Assembly (NCBI RefSeq): GCF_020080835.1
Contig: NC_058166.1
Location: 4,154,001-4,218,000, forward strand
Direction: 5' to 3'
DNA from: Cotesia glomerata
Lineage: Eukaryota > Arthropoda > Insecta > Hymenoptera > Braconidae
DNA: 64,000 nt
Shown: positions 57,601-63,649 of the stretch, in pieces
How positions within the stretch are numbered: the first letter of the stretch is position 1
How the letters are laid out: each line of letters begins with the position of its first letter
Translations under genes and position numbers: made by a program
Notes under the pieces: model-generated
The model's input: the letters and a program-made list of their open reading frames with translations, nothing else
The model's database searches: none
Told to the model about the DNA's origin: nothing

Positions 57601-59690
57601 AACGAAGAAACAAAATTGTTTAAAATTTTCAACAAATAAATTTCTTGTCACAATAACGATGACATTAACCGTTTTTTAGTTTACAATTAATTTTATAATA
57701 ACTTAAAAATTTTAAACAATTTTAATTTCTTAACTGAAGAAATAGAAATGTTTCTCACAGTAATTTTCTTTTTGAAAAAATTTCTAAATTTGAGAAAAAA
57801 CATTTTTAAAAGAAATTTTACAAGCTATCTTTCTAAAATTATTTTTTTCTAAATCAAGTAACCTTTTTTGCGGCAAGAAAGCTACTCTAAGAAAAATCTT
57901 TATTTCTTTAACTAAAAAAACAAAATTGTTTAAAATTTTAAACAAATCAATTTATTATTTCAAGATTGTTCGTTTTCTTCAAAAAAAGTAATTTTTTTTT
58001 TTATTTAGAAAAAGATAACTTATTAATGACACTTTGTAAATTTAAATTTAAATTTATTTTTCTAAATTAAGAAAATTTTTTTTCAAAAAGAAAATTACCG
58101 TGAGAAGAAATTATTTCTTCAGCGAAGAAATAAAATTTTAAACAAATTAATTTCTTGTCACAATAATGCCCATTTTTTTTTAAATAAATTTTTTCTCAGC
58201 ATGAATTTTTATAATAACATTAAAATTTTAAATAATTTAAATTTCTTAGCTGCCTGTCTAAGGAAAAATCATCTTAAAAGTGTCTTAAAAATGTCGTTTG
58301 TTTAAGATCTTAAACGTGACCCAAACTAAGACTATTTTAAGACTTAAAACGCCAAAAAAAAATTCTGAGAACAGATTTTTGAAATTTGGTTCTCAAATTT
58401 GTTATGAAAACTAATTTATAGACGATTTTGAATTTTTAACCGCAACATTTTTGAGTATGCTTTTTTCAAATTAAATTTGAAATTGTTGAAAAATTATTAT
58501 CGGACAATTTCAAGCTCTGTCGCTGTGAGCTCATCTTAAAATAGTCTTTAAAAATTGAAAAGAGCGTACTCAAAAATTTTGCAGTTAAGAACTCGCAAAA
58601 TCGTCTAAAAAATGTTTAAAAATTAATTTTCATTATAAATTTGAGAACCAAATTTCAAAAATCTACTCTCGGAATTTTTTTTTTTTGGCGTCTTAAAAGA
58701 GTCTTGATTTGTCTTAAACAAACGAAATTTTTAAAAAACTTTTAAGACGATTCTTTTTACACGGATGAAGAAATAAAAATGTTTCCCAGTAAGTTTCTTA
58801 TTGAAAAAAAGTTTTCTTAATTTGGAAAAAAAAATTTTTGGATTAAAATTTGCAAATTGTCTATCTAATATTCTTTTTTTCCAAATTAAAAAAACTTTTT
58901 TTTGAACAAGAAAGTTACTTAGTAAAAAATGTATATTTCTTCAGCTAAAAATAAAATTGTTTAAAATTTTCAACAAGTTAATTTGTTAGTAAAATTTTTT
59001 TCAAAATTAATTCTTTCCCTCAATGTAAGTACTTACAAAATTTTTGAGTTAAAAAACTTATTTTTCATAACTTTTCCATTCACGCTCATAAATTCGCCGC
59101 AAGAAAAAAAAATCTTGAATAGAAACCGGAAGAGTGAAACTAAACAATGACATCATTTTTCTGTGTACAGCATTAAAAACTAAATAGTTACCTAAAGTAA
59201 ACACCGGGTCTTCGTTGATCATAATCAGTAGGTCGTAGCGTTCCAATCCGGCATTTACTGAAAAAAATCCCGATAAACGCCGGATCATTTTTCTTCGGCC
59301 AGTCCTTTATTGGAAAATTCAAGGGATAAGTGTAGTGCTCTGGTGCATCACTGAACCCCAAATACCCATTCATTGAAAGCTAGATCAATTAATGTAACAT
59401 ATAGTTTCTTCTACAATATTTTAATTAAAAAAGTAATTATAAAATACTAACAAAAGTATAATTATAGCGAAATCCATAAAATGGTAATTGAAAATTGAAG
59501 TTTTTATGAATTTGCGTTGAAGAATATATATCGGTCTGAAGATCACCATTATTATTATCTCCGCCTTTGTCAAAATACCAATACATAAATTCAGATCTTA
59601 TTTTTTTCCATCTAGCTTCGGTCATAACATAATTATTTATTGAAAATTCTGGAGACGGCGCATATCTGTTCGCTTCCGGATCGTCCGAAT
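30578..59690 (-). CDS. mesh: Mesh septate-junction protein (NIDO-IPT/TIG-AMOP-VWD-sushi-TM), at least 13 internal exons plus alternative 3' exons
   Basis: Mesh is a single-pass membrane protein of insect smooth septate junctions, needed for the gut epithelial barrier. Exons 2-14, 5' to 3': 59690-59452, 59379-59192, 57039-56724, 56653-56485, 55061-54804, 54323-54130, 54057-53912, 47549-47268, 45745-45276, 41057-40783, 40724-40450, 40358-40207, 37830-37648. The end is then either 35762-35323, or 30888-30738 plus 30677-30578. All junction phases agree. The product is about 1,194 residues with the first tail and about 1,131 with the second, not counting exon 1. Domain order seen: NIDO (EARWKKIRSEFMYWYFDKGG to about HIFRIDEK), IPT/TIG-like (GGTVVNITGPCF), a conserved Mesh middle region, AMOP (WIKNDRYLKNFAAEVSLCPC to TCCLWQEEQAVGC), VWD (FGDPHIVTFDNVAYTFNGKG to FGNWSNDI), one four-cysteine sushi domain, transmembrane helix. 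The start codon and signal peptide are unresolved (see the exon 1 candidate). Introns 8-14 are heavily loaded with foldback elements. Confidence 0.94.
30738..30888 (-). CDS. mesh: Mesh alternative exon S1 (TM helix)
   Basis: After an ACAATAG acceptor (phase 1) it encodes HQEYSSRQAGVTT, a hydrophobic helix (GIILGCLIPIIMIIICVAF) and a charged juxtamembrane segment (RALQSRKKERESQESQM). It ends phase 2 before GTATTA. The start HQEYSSRxA resembles the start of exon L (QIEYSQRTA), so the two look like duplicated, mutually exclusive transmembrane exons. Confidence 0.87.
31484..33365. mobile_element. Foldback N inside M
   Basis: Ends TTAAGAGGGAACACCACTGT and ACAGTGGTGTTCCCCCTTAA are inverted. Mirrored inner blocks include AACTACATCCTTA and GATCATCTGAAAATA / TATTTTCAGATGATC. 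The centre holds a TTAGTCGACA-type repeat (32150-32360) and unique GC-richer sequence (31970-32060, 32780-32960). Confidence 0.78.
33871..34577. mobile_element. Foldback I copy 2
   Basis: CTGCACAGAAAAAAAAGTTC to AAATTTTTCTTTCTGTGTG; inverse orientation relative to 21223-21923, with shared AGAAAATTTTCTTGTTTTGA-like and GGCGCTGCTTCCCTAAAGTA strings. Open frames here are not genes. Confidence 0.78.
35316..35321 (-). terminator. Poly(A) signal for the Mesh L isoform
   Basis: The minus strand reads TAG AAATAAATCG: the AATAAA hexamer begins two bases after the stop codon of exon L. Its position supports exon L being a true 3'-terminal exon with a very short 3' UTR. Confidence 0.55.
35323..35762 (-). 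CDS. mesh: Mesh alternative terminal exon L (TM helix, long tail, C-terminal ESDV)
   Basis: After an ACATATAG acceptor (phase 1) it encodes QIEYSQRTAWTT, a hydrophobic helix (MGIISAVLIPAIALMAAVFV), then about 110 polar cytoplasmic residues rich in Ser, Thr and Pro. It stops at TAG (35323-35325). The final four residues ESDV fit the class I PDZ-ligand rule (S/T-x-hydrophobic). An AATAAA motif overlaps the region just after the stop, as expected for a terminal exon. Confidence 0.9.
35796..37358. mobile_element. Element O copy 1 (CGCGTG...AAAAGGTAAAAG ends)
   Basis: Ends ATATCGCGTGCCAAAAGGTA and TACCTTTTCACACGCGATAT are inverted. Inside are repeated CTAAAAGCGC / GCGCCCTTTTAGC strings. Interrupted by P (36240-36971). 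It begins 33 nt upstream of the acceptor of mesh exon L. A larger relative fills 59925-63990. Confidence 0.75.
36240..36971. mobile_element. Foldback P, CACGGAAAGAA ends, TA target duplication
   Basis: 732 bp with ends CACGGAAAGAAAAAG and TTGTTCTTTCCGTG, flanked by TA on both sides. Its arms are made of variants of CAGTATAATCTAGATTATAC. The related sequence near 63750 lacks the insertion (CTGTATACTAAACAATTTTT versus GCATA[P]TACTTGACAATTTTT). TA duplication suggests Tc1/mariner-type mobilisation. Confidence 0.82.
37498..37613. mobile_element. 116-bp MITE, GGTAAAAGCCCC ends
   Basis: Almost perfect palindrome: arm ATAAGGTAAAAGCCCCAATA then TGATCAxGTACCAGTATATG, with a loop of about 25 nt. Ends match the GGTAAAAGCC family (13958-16745, 23337-24292). 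It lies 34 nt past the splice donor of mesh exon 14. Confidence 0.88.
37648..37830 (-). CDS. mesh: Mesh exon 14 (sushi/CCP domain)
   Basis: One complete sushi domain with four cysteines: ISCGVLETPRFGRKSNF, VTFECNQDFVLIGDQRRTC, then PDGHWDISEYGYTECL. It ends phase 1 at CTTC|GTAAGT. Both alternative downstream exons accept this phase. Confidence 0.95.
37911..40187. repeat. Three-copy tandem array of element F (mesh intron 13)
   Basis: Copies at about 37911-38637, 38687-39411 and 39461-40187, with the same ends and the same ~50-bp spacer type as the array at 17159-19426. The last copy ends 19 nt from the splice donor of mesh exon 13. Copies within one array resemble each other more than the copies of the other array. 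Confidence 0.88.
40207..40358 (-). CDS. mesh: Mesh exon 13
   Basis: It encodes SVDVERARELCGDSYQCQYD, YAMTLNRDLAHFTKNYHDTL and TQIKAINSGR. This is the conserved CGxSYQCQxDY motif between VWD and sushi. It ends phase 1 at GTA|GTAAGT. A repeat array begins 19 nt into the next intron. Confidence 0.94.
40450..40724 (-). CDS. mesh: Mesh exon 12 (end of VWD)
   Basis: It encodes NKTRGLFGNWSNDILDEFTL, VPYGNLDNFETVHKDFAINW, LFVREFGRTASYFSNRTFVP and EDFLPANR. A 58-nt intron separates it from exon 11. Ends phase 2 at CG|GTATAT. Confidence 0.95.
40783..41057 (-). CDS. mesh: Mesh exon 11 (VWD)
   Basis: It encodes NETVTIEVRVRPPVAQWRYR, FQHFHGVVVYTPTYILNQSE and VVENQGFMSARVYLPWTYM, the VWD core of Mesh. 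Starts after TTCTTAG, ends phase 0 at ATG|GTAAGA. Confidence 0.95.
42044..42271. mobile_element. 0.23-kb AT-rich insertion in the GGGCCAAG repeats
   Basis: Runs from ACACTGAAAAAAAAAATTAA to AAATTTTTTTTTCTTTGTAG. It contains TCAAGAGAAAAATTCTTGAA followed by CCAAGAAAATAA, the very sequence that forms the spacer between F copies at 17883-17930 and 38638-38686. Confidence 0.7.
42774..42848 (+). repeat. tRNA-like sequence (SINE remnant)
   Basis: A-box-like GGTGTAGGGGTTAG and B box GGTTCGAATCTC with a T-stem TCGGG/CTCGA (one G-T pair). The acceptor stem and anticodon arm are poor. It is most likely tRNA-derived and not a working gene. Confidence 0.5.
43802..43817. repeat. Target-site duplication, left copy
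   Basis: AAAATTTAATTTTATA, identical to 44408-44423, directly flanking the retroposon at 43818-44407. Confidence 0.9.
43818..44407 (-). mobile_element. Complete SINE-like retroposon: tRNA-like head, 5S-like part, TTC tail
   Basis: 590 bp between exact 16-bp target duplications. Read on the minus strand it opens with GAGGCTGGCAATAGCCTAGT, giving a pol III A box (TAGCCTAGTCGG), then a perfect B box (GGTTCGATCCC). Next comes a segment starting GCCAAC with GATCACCTATTTAAGC and TTGAATGGGTGACCAC, which resembles the internal promoter region of 5S rRNA. A unique body follows, and the element closes in a TTCTTCTTCTTC tail. Base composition is clearly GC-richer than its surroundings. The open frames over it are not genes. 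Confidence 0.85.
44408..44423. repeat. Target-site duplication, right copy
   Basis: AAAATTTAATTTTATA, identical to 43802-43817. Confidence 0.9.
45276..45745 (-). CDS. mesh: Mesh exon 10 (AMOP end and start of VWD)
   Basis: It encodes EGSEQQCCYDKNEFLMLSYD, PWNEANKVPSLSHWYHDVVP, TCCLWQEEQAVGCETLRFER, then the VWD opening FGDPHIVTFDNVAYTFNGKG. Starts after CAACAG, ends phase 1 at GCAG|GTAATT. Confidence 0.96.
45813..47167. mobile_element. 1.35-kb foldback with AATCAACTAGGGAATG ends (mesh intron 9)
   Basis: Left AATCAACTAGGGAATGCATA and right CATTCCCTAGTTGATT are inverted. Mirrored inner blocks include AAGTAGCTTCTAAGGACC / GGTTCTTAGAAGCTACTTTG. It contains a relative of the AGAAATAAAAATTTTT repeat (46198 onward) and the inner foldback 46311-46834. 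It begins 67 nt upstream of the acceptor of exon 10. Confidence 0.78.
46311..46834. mobile_element. 0.52-kb foldback nested in 45813-47167
   Basis: Ends GGTAATTATATATGCAGAAG and CTTCTGCATAATTACC, followed inwards by TGGGGCTCCACCTATTTT and its complement. Confidence 0.82.
47268..47549 (-). CDS. mesh: Mesh exon 9 (AMOP domain, first part)
   Basis: It encodes LWSKPIPLAWYFGPQWERAY, LCNEWIKNDRYLKNFAAEVS, LCPCKLEHALYDKGRFLPDL and YNYGAIHCVKTGTP. The cysteine-rich CPC block is the AMOP signature. Ends phase 2 at AA|GTAAAT. Confidence 0.95.
47550..48050. other. Mesh intron 8, nothing recognised
   Basis: AT-rich intronic DNA without a supported element or frame. Confidence 0.35.
48051..48113. repeat. 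63-bp GC-rich imperfect palindrome
   Basis: TTCGGTAGAATCTGGCGCCA on the left mirrors GGAGCGCCAGACTACCGA on the right, with CCGTT...AACGG inside. Could be a small MITE or the end of a larger element. Confidence 0.55.
48437..49097. repeat. CCGAACAAAAACAG foldback, copy 2 (mesh intron 8)
   Basis: Foldback proper at 48576-49097, plus about 140 bp of shared flank (CGCCAGGGTGCACTGGAATT, ATAAACTGTAGCTTCAAG). Inverse orientation relative to 3241-3838. Confidence 0.8.
49236..50436. mobile_element. 1.2-kb foldback, CACGGAAAAAACGAG ends, TA target duplication
   Basis: Ends CACGGAAAAAACGAGATTTA and TAAATCTCGTTTTTTCCGTG, each flanked by TA. Mirrored inner blocks: GGATGGAATCTAGTTCC / GGAACTAGGTTCCGTCC. 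A small palindrome (about 49899-49970) surrounds CCCTCGCTTCGCTCGGGC. The 69-residue frame at 49473-49682 has a hydrophobic run but no recognisable family and probably is not a gene. Confidence 0.82.
50542..50997. mobile_element. Element D, mariner-like MITE, CAGGGTGTCCCA ends
   Basis: 456 bp with ends CAGGGTGTCCCAGAAGT and ACTTTTGGGACACCCTG, flanked by TA on each side. Inner arms mirror: CGGACGCCATTGTAGCATC and GATGCTACAATGGCGTCCG. TA duplication and CAGGGTGTCCC ends are typical of mariner-type MITEs. It landed in the terminal repeat of element A. Confidence 0.88.
51388..53452. mobile_element. Element B copy 2, split by element C
   Basis: Starts GCCATTCGGCAGCCGAAATG and ends GCCATGAGGACGGCTGCAAT then AAATCTACTAAAAATTT. 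Inverse of 6205-7245. It sits within the ATTGATTGT..AAGAA / TTTATTTATAATG site of element A, which is uninterrupted in copy 1 near 2826. Confidence 0.85.
52229..53332. mobile_element. Element C, 1.1-kb foldback, CACGGTGAGAAATTTC ends, TA duplication
   Basis: Ends CACGGTGAGAAATTTCTGTA and GGAAATTTCTCACCGTG. TA flanks it on both sides (52227-52228 and 53333-53334). In element B copy 1 the same place reads uninterrupted, so the insertion is demonstrated directly. Confidence 0.9.
53741..53854. mobile_element. 114-bp hairpin MITE (mesh intron 8)
   Basis: Arms AAAACCTCAGATCACATGT and ACATGTGATCTGAGGCTTTT within GTATA...TATAC ends; loop about 15 nt. It lies 57 nt past the splice donor of mesh exon 8. 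Confidence 0.85.
53912..54057 (-). CDS. mesh: Mesh exon 8
   Basis: It encodes GTTNTGEYIIIPASYRNR and DMQFGFIQINLTNPKEYYGL. Ends phase 2 before GTAAGTAT. A 114-bp hairpin repeat ends 57 nt into the next intron, which is 6.4 kb long. Confidence 0.92.
54130..54323 (-). CDS. mesh: Mesh exon 7
   Basis: It encodes ETPATATEKIFFQTRAVHER, KITWNAYNLTSNLNAEVQIS and WGYRETTIRSEFEYID, a conserved Mesh region between the IPT-like and AMOP domains. Ends phase 0 at GAG|GTTTGT, a weak but valid donor. Confidence 0.92.
54324..54803. other. Mesh intron 6, homopolymer-rich
   Basis: Long A runs and T runs; no frame or element supported. The apparent extension of the exon 6 open frame is read-through into the intron. 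Confidence 0.4.
54804..55061 (-). CDS. mesh: Mesh exon 6 (IPT/TIG-like)
   Basis: It encodes HLPLVFAPESGNMLGGTVV followed by NITGPCF, a pattern typical of an IPT/TIG fold, and FDWKGKYFIG near its end. Phase 1 at both boundaries (CTTTTAG acceptor, GTGAAT donor). Confidence 0.93.
55150..55911. mobile_element. AT-rich element, ATGGAGAGAAAAAATTTC ends (mesh intron 5)
   Basis: Left TATGGAGAGAAAAAATTTCT, right AGAAACTTTTTCTCTCCATG. Interior blocks GAAGAAATACAAATTTTT and CAGCTAAGAAATAAAATTG match 12015-13206. A shorter relative follows at about 55994-56305. Confidence 0.68.
56485..56653 (-). CDS. mesh: Mesh exon 5 (end of NIDO)
   Basis: It encodes IGFNAGNGTQAYEYKPYSQ, RDLTSRGWANGFKGRHIFRI and LGTCNKDI, closing the NIDO domain. 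Ends phase 1 at ATAG|GTACGT. Confidence 0.94.
56724..57039 (-). CDS. mesh: Mesh exon 4 (NIDO)
   Basis: It encodes RDLQKRTDQFGVELRERVKW, WKNMSFAGGIDNSLYKTNTF, LATDEVYTYAMFNYLDLSW and HTEAGGDTTGGEGGTPAF. Starts after TTTCAG, ends phase 0 before GTAAGT. Confidence 0.95.
57336..58204. mobile_element. AT-rich element, CTATGAGAGAAAAAATTTA ends (mesh intron 3)
   Basis: Left CACTATGAGAGAAAAAATTT and right AATAAATTTTTTCTCAGCATG. Same family as 12015-13206. A further copy continues from 58205 to about 59020 and is interrupted by foldback J copy 2. Confidence 0.65.
58258..58766. mobile_element. Foldback J copy 2 (mesh intron 3)
   Basis: Left AAGGAAAAATCATCTTAAAA, right TTTTAAGACGATTCTTTTTA, with GTTTAAGATCTTAAACGTGA shared with 26895 and 28200. 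It splits the AGAAATAAAAATTTTT repeat between TTAGCTG and AAGAAATAAAAATG, a string that is continuous in other copies. Confidence 0.8.
59192..59379 (-). CDS. mesh: Mesh exon 3 (NIDO)
   Basis: It encodes LSMNGYLGFSD, HYTYPLNFPIKDWPKKNDP and FIGIFFSKCRIGTLRPTDYD, conserved in the NIDO domain. The acceptor TCTAG is followed by phase 0; it ends in phase 2 at AG|GTAACT. Confidence 0.94.
59452..59690 (-). CDS. mesh: Mesh exon 2 (start of NIDO domain)
   Basis: Starts after TTATGCAG and ends phase 0 before GTTAGT. It encodes DSDDPEANRYAPSPEFSINN, EARWKKIRSEFMYWYFDKGG and HKNFNFQLPFYGFRYNYTF, the hallmark opening of Mesh orthologues. Confidence 0.93.
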
Positions 59691-59766
59691 CTGCATAATT
59701 TAATAAATAATTAAAATAGTTACTATGTGGCAATTAAATACTACTTAATTAAGAATAAATCATCAC

Positions 59767-59812
59767 CATGAATCATTCCTCGATTCATACAAGTGAATAA
59801 CTGATAACACAT
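59767..59812 (-). CDS. mesh: Tentative Mesh exon 1
   Basis: An ATG at 59812 opens 15 codons and ends in phase 1 at CATG|GTGATG, which fits the phase of exon 2 across a 76-nt intron. A TATA box lies about 60 nt upstream. The peptide (MCYQLFTCMNRGMIH) is not a convincing signal peptide, although Mesh should have one. The true first exon may lie beyond the window, or the start may use another arrangement. Kept as a candidate only. Confidence 0.3.
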
Positions 59813-59870
59813 AGATAAGATGAAATGTAATCAGCGTTAAAATGGTATTTTACAATAACTTTGGTGTACT

Positions 59871-59877
59871 ATTTATA
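59871..59877 (-). promoter_or_regulatory. TATA-box-like motif upstream of Mesh
   Basis: The minus strand reads GCTTATAAATAG, a textbook TATA box. A start site about 30 nt downstream would fall near 59840-59847, about 30 nt before the candidate ATG at 59812. TATA-like strings are common in such AT-rich DNA, so this is suggestive only. Confidence 0.35.
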
Positions 59878-60567
59878 AGCACACCTGTACGTTATGTACT
59901 CGATTTATTTCATTCATGATTTCAAGTGCCAAAAGGTAAAAGGGCGCATAGTTTTTTCTTCATCGCTAATTTACTGGTAGTCATATTCAATGCGTAAAAA
60001 TTAAACATTGATTTTCCAAAGCTAAAAGGGCGTACGTCTTTAATTATGCGGTTTTTTAGTTTCAGAAATTTGAAAATTTTATGACCTATTACTAAAAGGA
60101 CCTTTAAATTTTTTTTTTTTTGAGCAATTTACTAAAATGCTTAACTTAAGTCTGAAATTAAAAAAAAAGTTGTCAAAGAGTTGTATTCTAACTTGACGCT
60201 CTTTTAAAATTAAAATTAAAAATATTTAAAAAAAAAATTACAAAATATGTGTGATTGCATTAAAGATGTTCGGAAAAAAAATCGTTTTATTAAAATTTTA
60301 AGTACTAATAAGTATCCTCTATACGCCGGAATTTTTTTGAATAGTCCTTGCAGCACTAAATTTTAAAATATTATCATTTAAAATTAGTATATTTTACATA
60401 CAAACCCTATGCTGAACGACGTTCAAGCGAACTTTTTATTAAATCGCATGCCTAATGCCAAAAGGGCGTATTGCAGCAGTTAGATAGGGTTCCATGCCAA
60501 AAGGGCGTATAAAAAAAAATTTTTTTTGCCATTCTTTTTAAAATAGCTTGAAACGTAAAGATCTGCA

Positions 60568-61434
60568 GAAAAAAATTAGGAAAACGGTTGACCCTAAAGG
60601 CCATCCCTGCAACTTCCCGCTAATTCCGTTAATACCTGGCCGCTTCTTTGAGCTCTTCGAGCTCAAAAGTACAATCTGTGTGTTGTTTTAAGCTCTCCGA
60701 GCTCAAAAAGATACCTTTTCTATGCTTTTGAGCTCTTTGAGCTCAAAAGTCTGATAGAAGTTTCATAGAACACTATTTTTTGAATGTTCATACCGCAATA
60801 ACTTTTGAATGAATGAACCGATTTTTACGCGATTGGCGGCATTCTACGTAGTTTTTTAAGCCTTATGAGTAATTTCTAAGTTTCAATTGGTCAAACTAGA
60901 AATTTCGGAGTAACTCTGAAAAAACACTTTTTCTGTTTTCTTTCGTTCACGATATCTCTCGAACGAATCAACCGATTTTGACCGGATTGGCGGCGATCGA
61001 CGTGGTTTTTCAAGGTTGAGAGCTGATTAGTTTTTGGAATTGATCGGTTGAGCCGTTTAAAAGTTATCCCAAAAAAACCACTTCAGAAAAAAATTTTTTT
61101 CCTACTTTTTTTTAGATTTCTCCAAATTTCTCAAAATCTATCGGTCCGAATCGGTTCAAATTAACAGGAAATCTAAGTTTGGCGAAGCCCTTTCGAATGG
61201 CACCAACCGCGATGAAATCGGTTCAACCGTTCAAAAGTTATAAGAGGTTTACATACTTACACACACACACACACATACATACAGACATAGTGACACCCTC
61301 GCGGGAATAGTCAGGAAAGCTTCCTAGGACCTCAAAACGTCGAGATCTGATGAAAACTCGATTTTCGAAAAACGGGGTAAAACCAATAACTTCCCGATTT
61401 TTGAAAATTTTCAATTTTTTTAGCGAGAAGTTAA
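60568..61434. mobile_element. S element, left copy
   Basis: Begins with shared flank TTAGGAAAACGGTTGACCCT, then AACTTCCCGCTAATTCCG; ends TTTTTTTAGCGAGAAGTT. Contains three small hairpins around GAGCTC, the strings ACTTTTGAAxGAATGAACCG and AACTTTTGAACGGTTGAACC (opposite strand), and a (CA)n run at 61259. Highly similar to 62787-63649 in inverse orientation. Confidence 0.85.
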
Positions 61435-62786
61435 AAAATTTTTGACGTACTAACGCCAAAAGGGCGTATAAAAAAAATCAGGGTTTTTCATAATTTCGAA
61501 CAACAGTCTTCAAAATTGTCCGGAGAAAGTTTGTGAAAAACAAATTTTGAAAAAGTTAACATTTTTGATAGTAGTAAATTTAAATTTTCATCATTTTGGA
61601 TAGTCCAATGATTAAAGAAGCATATGAATTAAAAATTTTTTCGCATACTAAAATTTTATATTTTTTATAAATTTCCTTCTTATTCGTTGCATAAAATTGT
61701 AGTTAAAATCCATAATATGTATATATAGAATGAAAAACGTCTTATTATAAGTAAGAAATTATTAACTAATCGTTAAAAAATTTTTTGAGCTGTGTATAGA
61801 TCTGATGAAAACTCTATTTTCAAAAAACGGGGTAAACCCAATAACTTCCCGCTTTTAGAAAATTTTTAATTTTCTTAACGGGAAATCAAAAATTATACGC
61901 CCTTTTGGCTTTAGATCACTAAATTTTCAGAGTTCTAAAGCCAAAAGGGCGGATAACTTGAAGCATACGCTTTTTTGGCTTTAGAAATTTTTTTTTCATT
62001 TTTGAGCTTCGAACATTTTTTACAAAACGATTGGCACCAAAAAGAAAACTATACGCTCTTTTGGCTTCACAAAACCAAAAGGGCGTATAACTTTTATCCG
62101 CCCTTTTGGAATTAGGCACACGAAATATCAATCGTACTTTTCTCAGGGTTGTTTGAAAAAACTGAGAATCATTAATTGAAGATATAACAAGTATTTTTTA
62201 TCAAAAATAACATAAACGAGTGGTATTCATTTTTTTATAAAAAATTTTTGAAGTTAAACTAGTGCGTGAGAAAGAAACCAATAGCCATAACATGTCTTTA
62301 ATTATGCGCTTTTTAGTTTTAGAAATTTGATAATTTTATGACCGAATCTAAAAAAACCTATAAATTTTTTTCTGAGCAATTTACTAAAATACTCATCTAG
62401 AGCCTAAAAATTGTGCACTCAAAAAGGCGTATTCTACGCTCTTTTAAAATTAAAATTAGAAATATTTTTAGAAAAATTACAAAATATCCGTGATCGTATT
62501 AACCCAAGCGTCACACAAAAAACTGTTGACTTTTTGGTAAATTTTATCTAACAAGAAGTCAAAAATTAATAATTGTCAACTTAAATTCAACCAAATATTA
62601 CCAAAAAAATTTTTGTGCCGCTTGGGAATGTTCTTTATTTCAAAATTCAATATTGAGAAATTGAGTAACCGCAAAACTAAACAATTGTATGATACTAAAG
62701 TTAGCCGACGTTTTTAATTTTTTATTAAAAAAATTAAAACAAAAAAATATTTTTAAAAATTGCACTTAGAGTTTTTTAACTTCTTT

Positions 62787-62942
62787 TTTAACTTCCCGCT
62801 AAGAAAATTGAAAATTTTCAAAAATCGGGAAGTTATTGGTTTTACCCCGTTTTTCGAAAATCGAGTTTTCATCAGATCTCGACATTTTGAGGTCCTAGGA
62901 AGCTTTCCTGACTATTCCCGTGAGGGTGTCACTATGTCTGTA

Positions 62943-62981
<39 letters not shown>

Positions 62982-63649
62982 GTATGTAAACCTCTTATAA
63001 CTTTTGAACGGTTGAAACGATTTCATCGCGGTTGGTGCTATTCGAAAGGGTTTCGCCAAACTTAGATTTCCTGTTAATTTAAACCGATTCGGACCGATGG
63101 ATTTTGAGAAATTTGGAAAAATCTAAAAAAAATAGGAAAAAAAATTTTTTCTGAAGTGGTTTTTTTGGGATAACTTTTAAACAGCTCAACCGATCGATTT
63201 TAAAAACTCTCAACCTTAAAAAACCACGTCGATTGCCGCCAATCCGATCAAAATCGGTTGATTCGTTCGAGAGATATCGTGAACGAAAGAAAACAGAAAA
63301 AAGTGTTTTTTCAGAGTTACTCCGAAATTTCTAGTTTGACCAATTGAAACTTAGAAATTATTTATAAGGCTTAAAAAACTACGTAGAATGCCGCCAACCG
63401 CGTAAAAATCGGTTCATTCATTCAAAAGTTATTGCGGTATGAACATTCAAAAAATACTGTTCTATGAAACTTCTATCAGACTTTTGAGCTCAAAGAGCTC
63501 AAAAGCATAGAAAAGGTATCTTTTTGAGCTCGGAGAGCTTAAAACAACACACAGATTGTACTTTTGAGCTCGAAGAAAGCGGCCAGGTATTAACGGAATT
63601 AACGGGAAGTTGCAGGGATGGCCTTTAGGCTCAACCGTTTTCCTAATTT
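62787..63649. mobile_element. S element, right copy
   Basis: Begins AACTTCCCGCTAAGAAAATT and ends TTAACGGGAAGTTGCAGGG plus GGCCTTTAGGCTCAACCG. It has a (TG)n run (62945-62980) where the left copy has the complementary (CA)n. Apparent open frames across both copies are not genes. Confidence 0.85.

Noticed and set aside
59773..59850. Hydrophobic frame resembling a signal peptide upstream of Mesh exon 2
   Set aside because: No ATG in that frame after the preceding stop and no donor in the phase required by exon 2.
61238..62981. Mirror-image frames sharing the same peptide
   Set aside because: Both come from the two inverted S copies and run into the (CA)n or (TG)n microsatellite.
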